Made by a program: the position numbers and the translations under genes. A stretch of 64,000 nucleotides of DNA from JAATGI01 sp036510675 (lineage in GTDB: Bacteria > Pseudomonadota > Alphaproteobacteria > ATCC43930 > CGMCC-115725): positions 1 to 64,000 of the forward strand of contig DATCDN010000071.1 in assembly GCA_036510675.1 (NCBI GenBank), in the 5' to 3' direction. The notes under the pieces were generated by a model. It saw nothing but the letters and a program-made list of their open reading frames with translations, did not search any database and was not told where the DNA came from. This document shows positions 58,231 to 64,000 of this stretch, one piece after another. Position 1 is the first letter of the stretch. Every line of letters begins with the position of its first letter.

Positions 58231-59244
58231 TCAATCCTCCCAATCGAAGCGCAATTCGTCACCATCGAGCGGCGCGAAATAGCGCGCCACTTCTTGCTCC
58301 GTCACGTCTTCGAGGCGTGCCGGTTGCCAGCGCGGCGCGCGGTCCTTGTCGATAATCGCCGCGCGGGTGCCTTCATAAAAATCGTGCCCGGCGATCACGC
58401 GATTGACCATGCGCCATTCCATGCGCATGCAATCGTCGAAGCCAAGGTCGCGCCCAGCACCGATCTGACGATGCGTGATCTTCAGACTGGTCGGCGATTT
58501 GGCGTGCAGCGTCGCCGCCGCCGCCGTCGCGAACGGGCCAGGCTCCACCATCAGCGCCGCCATGATGTTTTCGACCGAGGGTTGGGCGAAGCAATGGTCG
58601 ATCACGGCGCGATGGGCTGCGAGCGGTGCCGTTTCGGGCGGGCGCGCGAGCGGCGCGATGCTGCCGGGGCTCGACAGTTTCTCCCAATCCGTCGCCGCAA
58701 CGAAATTTTGCGCGATGCCGCAATAGATCGCGTCGCCAGCGCCGAGCCGCGCGCCGGTCAAGCCGATATACATGCCGAGCGCGCCGGGACAGCGGCTGAG
58801 GAAATAGCTGCCGCCGACATCGGGGAACAGCCCGATGCCGGTCTCGGGCATCGCGAACATCGTATTCTCGGTGGCGATGCGGTGGCTGCCATGAACCGAG
58901 ACGCCGACCCCGCCGCCCATCACGATGCCGTCGAGAAACGCGATATAGGGCTTGGCGAAGCGATGAAGCCGCGCGTTGAGGCGGTATTCGGCGCGATAGA
59001 ATTGGCGCGGATAATCGCCGCCGCGCTCATCGTATAGCCGGCGAATATCGCCGCCGGCACAGAAGGCGCGGCTGCCCTGCCCGCGGATCAGTACCGATTT
59101 GATGGCGGGATCGTCTTGCCATTCCCGCAGCCGCGCGTCGAGGGCGAGACACATGTCCAGCGTCAGCGCATTCAGCGCGTCCGGCCGGTTCAACACCACG
59201 CGCGCGACGCCGTCGCGAACGTCGAAAAGAATGTCAGGATTCAT
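58231..59244 (-). CDS. 3-hydroxyisobutyryl-CoA hydrolase
   Basis: This crotonase-fold enzyme (337 residues) releases CoA from 3-hydroxyisobutyryl-CoA. It has the oxyanion loops CAGGDIRRLYDE near 62-73 and GIVMGGGVGVSVHG, and PETGIGLFPDVGGSYFLSR with the hydrolase-type acidic residues. The C-terminal GTRAAIIDKDRAPRWQPA block separates hydrolases from simple enoyl-CoA hydratases. It precedes mmsB and follows the acyl-CoA dehydrogenase by 161 bases, a gap with no gene or clear structure. Confidence 0.92.
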   Translation of the reverse strand: MNPDILFDVRDGVARVVLNRPDALNALTLDMCLALDARLREWQDDPAIKSVLIRGQGSRAFCAGGDIRRLYDERGGDYPRQFYRAEYRLNARLHRFAKPYIAFLDGIVMGGGVGVSVHGSHRIATENTMFAMPETGIGLFPDVGGSYFLSRCPGALGMYIGLTGARLGAGDAIYCGIAQNFVAATDWEKLSSPGSIAPLARPPETAPLAAHRAVIDHCFAQPSVENIMAALMVEPGPFATAAAATLHAKSPTSLKITHRQIGAGRDLGFDDCMRMEWRMVNRVIAGHDFYEGTRAAIIDKDRAPRWQPARLEDVTEQEVARYFAPLDGDELRFDWED

Positions 59245-59405
59245 CGCGTGATACGACGACCGTGCGTCCTTCGACGGCGCCGCCGGATGAATCCGGCGGC
59301 ACGCTCAGGAAGAGGATAGAGAGTCGATGGCCTTGGAAATTCGCCTCATCCCGAGCTGGCGCCGCAGGCGCCTGTCGAGGGACGCACCATCGATGTCCAG
59401 CCATT

Positions 59406-60548
59406 TCAGCCATTTCCCATCAGGCGCCGCGCGATGATGATTCGCATGATCTCGTTGGTGCCTTCGAGGATTTGATGGACGCGCAAGTCGCGCAGGAACC
59501 GCTCCACCGGCACATCCTTCAAATAGCCGTAGCCGCCATGGAGTTGCAGCGCCTCGTTGCAGATGGCGAAGCCGGCATCGGTGGCGAAGCGCTTCGCCAT
59601 CGCGCACAGCATGGTCGCTTCGGGATCGGCGGCATCGAGCTTGGCGGCGGCTTGGCGGATCATCAGCCGCGCCGCCTCCAGCTCGGTCGCCATGTCGGCG
59701 AGCTTAAACCGCACCGATTGGAAGCGCGCGAGTTGCTGGCCGAACTGGCTGCGGGTGCCGACATGCGCCCGCGCCAGATCGAGACACGCGCGCGCGCCGC
59801 CGAGAGAACAGGCGCCGATATTGAGCCGCCCGCCATCGAGCCCCATCATCGCGATCTTGAAGCCCTCGCCCTCGGCGCCGATGCGGTTGGCGACCGGCAC
59901 GCGACAATCCTCGAACACCACCATCGCCGTCGGCTGCGAGTTCCAGCCGAGCTTCCGCTCCTGCGCGCCGAACATCAGGCCGGGCGTACCGTTCTCCACC
60001 ACGAGACAGGATATGCCACCGGCACCCGCGCCGCCGGTGCGCACCATGGCGACATAGATATCCGACCGGCCGCCGCCGGAGATGAATGCCTTGGTGCCGT
60101 TCAGCACATAATGGTCGCCGTCGCGCACCGCCCGGGTCTTGAGCGCGGCGGCATCGGAGCCGGCATCGGGTTCGGTCAGGCAATAGCTGGCAAACTTTCC
60201 CATCGCACTGAGGCCCGGCAGCCAGCGTTCGCGTTGCGCCGCGTCGCCGAACCGGTCGATCATCCACGACGCCATGTTGTGGATCGAGATATAGGCCGCC
60301 GTCGAGACGCAGCCCGCCGCCAGCTCCTCGAAGATGATGGTGCCGTCGAGCCGGCTCAGTCCGGACCCGCCGACATCCTCCTGAATGTAAATGCCGCCAA
60401 AGCCCAGCGCGGCGGCGGCGCGCAGCGTTTCGACGGGAAAAATCTTTTCCTCATCCCAGCGCGCCGCGTGCGGCGCCATTTCATGCGCCGCGAAGGCGCG
60501 CGCAGCGTCTTGAAAGGCGCGCTGCTCGTCGGAAAGATTGAAGTCCAC
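59406..60548 (-). CDS. isobutyryl-CoA dehydrogenase-type acyl-CoA dehydrogenase
   Basis: The 380-residue flavoprotein oxidises a branched acyl-CoA and passes electrons to ETF. It shows YCLTEPDAGSDAAALKT, GTKAFISGGGRSDIYV, and the C-terminal QLHGGYGYLKDVPVERFLRDLR and ILEGTNEIMR (catalytic Glu). Sequence and context (HIBYL-CoA hydrolase, mmsB) fit ACAD8-type isobutyryl-CoA dehydrogenase of valine catabolism. The GTG at 60548 (VDFNLSDEQ) is the conserved start. Upstream open sequence belongs to the cupin gene region. Confidence 0.92.
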   Translation of the reverse strand: MDFNLSDEQRAFQDAARAFAAHEMAPHAARWDEEKIFPVETLRAAAALGFGGIYIQEDVGGSGLSRLDGTIIFEELAAGCVSTAAYISIHNMASWMIDRFGDAAQRERWLPGLSAMGKFASYCLTEPDAGSDAAALKTRAVRDGDHYVLNGTKAFISGGGRSDIYVAMVRTGGAGAGGISCLVVENGTPGLMFGAQERKLGWNSQPTAMVVFEDCRVPVANRIGAEGEGFKIAMMGLDGGRLNIGACSLGGARACLDLARAHVGTRSQFGQQLARFQSVRFKLADMATELEAARLMIRQAAAKLDAADPEATMLCAMAKRFATDAGFAICNEALQLHGGYGYLKDVPVERFLRDLRVHQILEGTNEIMRIIIARRLMGNG

Positions 60549-60586
60549 CTGATTTCTCTCTTCGTTTTGACAGAGCAAGTTCGGGA

Positions 60587-60934
60587 TCACCCCCGCTGCA
60601 CGGGCGCCGCGACTTCCAGAATTTTGCCCGGTCCCGCGCCGGCCAGTCGGGCGGTATAGGGGGCTCCCGCCGGCACGAATACGGACGTGCCGGGGCCGAC
60701 CAACCGGCGCTCGCCGCCAGCCTCGATCTCCCATTCGCCGGCGACCACGAAGGCATAGCGATTGTCGGCGGCCGGCAGCGCCGGCGCCGGCGCCGCGCCC
60801 ACCTCGGCGATGATCTCACGCACCGCGAAGCGGCCGGCCGTTTCGGCGCTGGTCAACAGCGTCGCGATTTCATTACCGCCGCCGGCCGCGATCGCGGAAT
60901 CATCGCGGTGGATGAATTTGCCGACCGGTTTCAT
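60587..60934 (-). CDS. cupin-domain protein (first of a pair)
   Basis: The 115-residue single-cupin protein has a beta pattern (YAFVVAGEWEIEAGGERRLVGPGTSVFVPAGAPYTARL). The usual metal histidines of motif 1 are not evident, so it may be a binding or sensor protein. I chose the ATG at 60934. It follows the second cupin after one base and precedes the acyl-CoA dehydrogenase by 38 bases. Confidence 0.75.
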   Translation of the reverse strand: MKPVGKFIHRDDSAIAAGGGNEIATLLTSAETAGRFAVREIIAEVGAAPAPALPAADNRYAFVVAGEWEIEAGGERRLVGPGTSVFVPAGAPYTARLAGAGPGKILEVAAPVQRG

Positions 60935-60935
60935 T

Positions 60936-61457
60936 TCAAGGTGCCGTGAACACGACATGGTAATGATCCCGCGCGACCTGAGTATGGTCGAGACCTTTGC
61001 CGCGCGCCGCACCCATGCCGACGTAGAACCGTTCGTGCCCGGCGGGCGCGTTCCAGCTCAGCATCCGGCCGGGCTTGTCCTTGTCGAGCGATTTGAACGC
61101 GTGCGTCGCGTCGGCCGGCGCGTAGATCAGGGTGCCCGGCCCACAGACGCGCCGCTCGTCGCCGGCCAGAAATTCCCAATCGCCTTCGAGGACATAGAAC
61201 ACCTCGTCCTCGGTGGTCTGGTGGTGCGGCCCGGCGCCGGTGCCGGGCGCGACGAATTGCTCGTACAAACCGAGCTGACCGCCGGTCTCCTCGCCCCGTA
61301 GCAGGATGTAGATCGGGCCGAAGGGCGTGCCGACCTCGGGACTGTCGGCGGCGGTGCTGAATTTCACCTGGGCCGGCCGCGCCGACCATTGCGCGCGCAA
61401 GGCATCGAACGCCTCGCCGGACTCTACTGGAACGATGCCCGCCTGTGCCGCGTCCAT
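60936..61457 (-). CDS. cupin-domain protein (second of a pair)
   Basis: The 173-residue protein has a full cupin motif 1 (GAGPHHQTTEDEVFYVLEGDWEF, with His-His and Glu ligands near 86-94) and motif 2 (GPGTLIYAPADATHAFKSL), so it should bind a metal. It could be a small dioxygenase, isomerase or storage-type cupin. The C-terminus FYVGMGAARGKGLDHTQVARDHYHV is unusual. It heads the - strand unit that runs into the valine genes. Confidence 0.82.
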   Translation of the reverse strand: MDAAQAGIVPVESGEAFDALRAQWSARPAQVKFSTAADSPEVGTPFGPIYILLRGEETGGQLGLYEQFVAPGTGAGPHHQTTEDEVFYVLEGDWEFLAGDERRVCGPGTLIYAPADATHAFKSLDKDKPGRMLSWNAPAGHERFYVGMGAARGKGLDHTQVARDHYHVVFTAP

Positions 61458-61543
61458 CCTGCCCTCCCCTGTCTCACGTCCGCTAATCTATCGGCAAATC
61501 GCGATGCCTCGCAATCGCGGCGCGGCATGGCCATATCCCGCCC

Positions 61544-62191
61544 ATGAATCCGCGTCGCCGGGATTTGCTGATCGCCTCGGGGGCATGGCTGCTGATGCCG
61601 GCCACCGCCTTTGCCTTGCCGAGCGCGCCGCGCCGGCTCGATCTGACCAATCCCAATACCCACGAGACATTCAACGGCCCCTATCGCGATGCGGACGGCC
61701 CGATCCCGAGCGCGATCGCCGATCTGCGGATTTTCCTGCGCGACTTCCACGCCAACAAGGTCGGGCCGGTCAGTCTCGTGACGCTGGACTTCCTCGCGGA
61801 TGTCATGGCGGCGGTTGGCGAGACCAAGGCGACCATCCTCTCCGCCTATCGCACGCCCGAGACCAACCGGATGCTGCGCGCCAAATATTTCGGCGTCGCC
61901 GAAAAGAGCCAGCATCTCCTGGGCAACGCGCTCGACGTCACCTTCAACGGCCGGATCGGCAAGGCCGAGCAGGCGGCGCTGGCGATGCGGCGCGGCGGCG
62001 TCGGCTGGTATCCCAATTCGCATTTCATTCATCTCGACAGCGGCCCGGTGCGGCATTGGGCCATCGAAATGGTGGGCCTCGACGCCATGCTGTCCGGCCA
62101 TGGGCCGCGCCGGCCGCTGACGGTGCGCGAACGCCTGCGCCTCCAGCATGAATTGGCGCACCATGAATTGCTGAAGCGGCGCGGACGGTAG
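61544..62191 (+). CDS. DUF882 / M15-like murein-modifying protein
   Basis: The 215-residue exported protein starts with a Tat-like signal (NPRRRDLLIASGAWLLMPATAFA). The domain has ILSAYRTPETN, SQHLLGNALDVTF (Ser122, His124, Asp131) and NSHFIHLDSG (His160, His163), the zinc ligands of the YcbK/D-Ala-D-Ala peptidase-like fold. It may trim peptidoglycan cross-links. Its TAG stop begins the second intergenic hairpin repeat. Confidence 0.88.
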   Translation: MNPRRRDLLIASGAWLLMPATAFALPSAPRRLDLTNPNTHETFNGPYRDADGPIPSAIADLRIFLRDFHANKVGPVSLVTLDFLADVMAAVGETKATILSAYRTPETNRMLRAKYFGVAEKSQHLLGNALDVTFNGRIGKAEQAALAMRRGGVGWYPNSHFIHLDSGPVRHWAIEMVGLDAMLSGHGPRRPLTVRERLRLQHELAHHELLKRRGR

Positions 62192-62270
62192 TCGTCAGTC
62201 GTCAGTTAACAGTTTTCAGTGACCCGCCAAAACCGTATCCTCCTGATAACTGACAACTGATAACTGAGAA
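62189..62270. repeat. intergenic inverted repeat, stop-to-start hairpin (copy B)
   Basis: A left arm (62196-62212) made of CAGTCGTCAGTTAACAG and a right arm (62243-62268) of ACTGA/ACTGATAACTG units flank a longer loop. The left arm matches copy A (15764-15835) at all but one base over about 20 bases. It runs from the DUF882 stop to seven bases before the aconitase-X start. Confidence 0.8.
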
Positions 62271-62276
62271 CCGCAC

Positions 62277-63569
62277 ATGGTCAAACTGGCCGATGATGAA
62301 AAAGCGATGCTGGACGGCCAAGGCGGCCCCGCGAAGCAAAAGGCGATGGAGCTGCTGGTCAAATATGCCGAGGCGCTGAACTGCGACCGCTTCGTCGCCA
62401 CCAACAACATCGCCGGCGTGCCGGGCTCGTCGACCCTGTTCCTCAAGGACTATTACAAGGACCATAACGGCGGCGATTACGAGGCGATCTTCTCGCTATT
62501 CGATCTCGACAGCGACGAGGTCTTTCCGGTGCCGAAGGTCAGCGCCTATTCATGCCATCTCCAGGGCGGCGTCGACCCCAACGAGTGGAAGACGCTGGGC
62601 AAGACGCAGGAAGCCTTCGAGCATCAGATGGAGGATGAGGCCGCGGTCGCCAGTCACGGCATCCAGATCATGAAGACCTGCACGCCCTATCTCGCCGGCA
62701 ATGTTCCGGTGAAGGGCGAGCACTGCGCCTGGATGGAATCCTCGGCGGTGGTGTTCTGCAACTCGGTCATCGGCGGGCGCACCAACACCGAAGGCCGCGA
62801 GAGCACCAGCGCCGCGATGCTGACGGGCCGCGTGCCCGATTGGGGCCTCCATCGCGACGAATTCCGGCGCGGCACCCATGCCATCGAGGTCGAAGTGCCG
62901 ATCGAAAGCATGCTCGACTGGGGCATGCTCGGCTATTTCACCGGCTATGCGGTCGAGGAGAACATCCCCGTCATCTCCGGCGTCACCTATCAGCCCAATC
63001 TGATCCGCCATAAGCATTTCGGCGCCGCCGCCGCCTCGTCGGGTGGGGTCGAGCTCTACCATATGATCGGCATCACCCCCGAGGCGCCGTCGCGCGCGGT
63101 CGCGTTCGGCGGCAACCAGCCGGTCGAGACGATCAAGTACGGCCAGGCCGAGCGCCGCAAGATCTACGACATGCTCAACAGCAACGGCACCGACGACAAT
63201 GTCGATTTCGTCATGCTCGGCTGTCCCCACGCCTCGATCGAGCAGATTTGGGAAGTCGCCAATCTGCTCGACGGCAAGCATGTCGGCCCCAACACCAAAC
63301 TGTGGATATTCACTTCGCGCTCGGTCAAGGGCATGGCCGACACCAACGGCTATACCAAGGCGATCCGCGCGGCCGGCGGCACGATCCTGACCGACACCTG
63401 CTCCGCGATCGGCCAGGCCGTGCCCAAGGGCACCAAGGTCGTGGCGCTCGACAGCGCCAAGCAATCGCACTATCTGCCGGCGATGATGGGCATCGAGGCG
63501 TGGTTCGGCACCACCCAGGACTGCATCGACGCCGCCATCACCGGCAAGTGGATGGGGAAATTGCCATGA
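62277..63569 (+). CDS. aconitase X catalytic (large) subunit
   Basis: The 430-residue protein is an AcnX (DUF521) dehydratase. Likely cluster ligands are Cys135 (KTCTPY), Cys316 (LGCPHAS) and Cys375 (TDTCSAIG). Bacterial AcnX enzymes are cis-3-hydroxy-L-proline dehydratases, and other members act on mevalonate 5-phosphate, so the hydroxyproline role is likely but unproven. Translation appears coupled to the small subunit (ATGA). No Shine-Dalgarno is visible. A hairpin repeat lies directly upstream. Confidence 0.9.
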   Translation: MVKLADDEKAMLDGQGGPAKQKAMELLVKYAEALNCDRFVATNNIAGVPGSSTLFLKDYYKDHNGGDYEAIFSLFDLDSDEVFPVPKVSAYSCHLQGGVDPNEWKTLGKTQEAFEHQMEDEAAVASHGIQIMKTCTPYLAGNVPVKGEHCAWMESSAVVFCNSVIGGRTNTEGRESTSAAMLTGRVPDWGLHRDEFRRGTHAIEVEVPIESMLDWGMLGYFTGYAVEENIPVISGVTYQPNLIRHKHFGAAAASSGGVELYHMIGITPEAPSRAVAFGGNQPVETIKYGQAERRKIYDMLNSNGTDDNVDFVMLGCPHASIEQIWEVANLLDGKHVGPNTKLWIFTSRSVKGMADTNGYTKAIRAAGGTILTDTCSAIGQAVPKGTKVVALDSAKQSHYLPAMMGIEAWFGTTQDCIDAAITGKWMGKLP

Positions 63570-64000
63570 GCGTCGACGCCCTGCCGCGCAACGATGTCAT
63601 CGTGCTCCACGGCCGCAAAGTCACGCCCGGCATCGCCGAGGGCGAGGCGCTGGTGACGCATCAGACCATTTCCGGCTGGGGCGGTATCAACTCGATGACC
63701 GGCACGGTGATCGAGACGCGCCATGAGCTGCGCGGCGTCAGCTTCAAGGACAAGATCCTGGTCTATCCCGGCGCCAAGGGCTCGTCGGGCTGGTCCGCCG
63801 CATTCCACACGACGCGGCTGACCAAGACGGCACCCAAGGCGATGCTGTTCACGGTGATGACGACCAAGATCGCGCTCGGCGCGGTGGTGATGCGTATCCC
63901 CACCATGACCGATTTCGACCGCGACCCACTCGAGGTTATCGAGACCGGCGACTGGGTGAAGGTCGATGCCGATCGCGGCGTGGTCGAAATAACGAAGAAG
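63566..64000 (+). CDS. aconitase X swivel (small) subunit, 3' partial
   Basis: The frame is open to the window end (145 codons). The DUF126 swivel domain shows VTPGIAEGEALVTHQTISGWGGI, then VYPGAKGSSGWSAAF, the conserved glycine/serine loop that completes the AcnX active site. Its ATG overlaps the stop of the large subunit. Only the last residues are missing. Confidence 0.9.
   Translation, partial: MSVDALPRNDVIVLHGRKVTPGIAEGEALVTHQTISGWGGINSMTGTVIETRHELRGVSFKDKILVYPGAKGSSGWSAAFHTTRLTKTAPKAMLFTVMTTKIALGAVVMRIPTMTDFDRDPLEVIETGDWVKVDADRGVVEITKK

Noticed and set aside
59262..60659. 465-codon + strand frame antisense to the acyl-CoA dehydrogenase
   Set aside because: Biased composition and no family resemblance.

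Overview
The window looks like a chromosomal segment of a high-GC alphaproteobacterium, most like Rhodospirillales. Four things point there: the order of the housekeeping genes, a LexA box of the alphaproteobacterial GAAC-N7-GAAC type in front of lexA, a single B12-dependent (class II) ribonucleotide reductase, and a SUF operon led by an Rrf2 regulator. The taxonomy is inferred from gene order and motifs only. I saw no rRNA, tRNA, CRISPR array or complete insertion sequence.

Region 1 (1-11817, mostly + strand) opens with the end of an ArdC-type antirestriction gene. It runs directly into trpD at the place where trpG is expected. Then come trpD-trpC-moaC-moeA, an MFS transporter, SOS-regulated lexA, comEC (- strand), gltX and gltA. 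Region 2 (11810-17310) is an accessory block: a MATE pump with its MarR regulator, then a flavin monooxygenase, an acetoacetate-decarboxylase-like protein, a fluoroacetate-dehalogenase-like hydrolase and a glyoxalase. Region 3 (17322-30576, - strand) is the conserved envelope and translation block, read rpsB-tsf-pyrH-frr-uppS-cdsA-rseP-bamA-skp-lpxD-fabZ-lpxA-lpxI-lpxB. The dxr gene usually found between cdsA and rseP is absent.

Region 4 (30847-36755) holds acyl-CoA and ketoacid genes (thiolase, metallo-hydrolase, hotdog thioesterase, two-subunit CoA-transferase with a DUF1272 protein) and two c-type cytochromes. Region 5 (36839-42844, - strand) is the SUF operon: Rrf2 regulator, sufB, sufC, sufD, sufS, sufU, sufT. 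Region 6 (43003-48505) has a proline-rich secreted protein divergent from a two-component system, several small proteins, and a GST / FAD monooxygenase / ABM monooxygenase operon.

Region 7 (48506-55803) is nrdJ with a repeat-rich leader and a clear terminator, then a secreted protein, a RidA-like protein, a FemAB/GNAT-like protein and a DUF4337 protein. Region 8 (56047-64000) has an orphan branched-chain amino-acid binding protein, a valine-catabolism operon (isobutyryl-CoA dehydrogenase, HIBYL-CoA hydrolase, mmsB) behind two cupins, a DUF882 protein and an aconitase-X pair cut by the window end.

The main unexplained structure is between genes: two families of dispersed intergenic repeats, REP-like hairpins, and several perfect palindromes in regulatory positions. 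The protein families are all recognisable. I found no convincing wholly new multi-gene system. The best leads are the ArdC/trpG junction, the dehalogenase cluster, the stop-to-start hairpin repeat, and the small secreted protein facing the two-component system.
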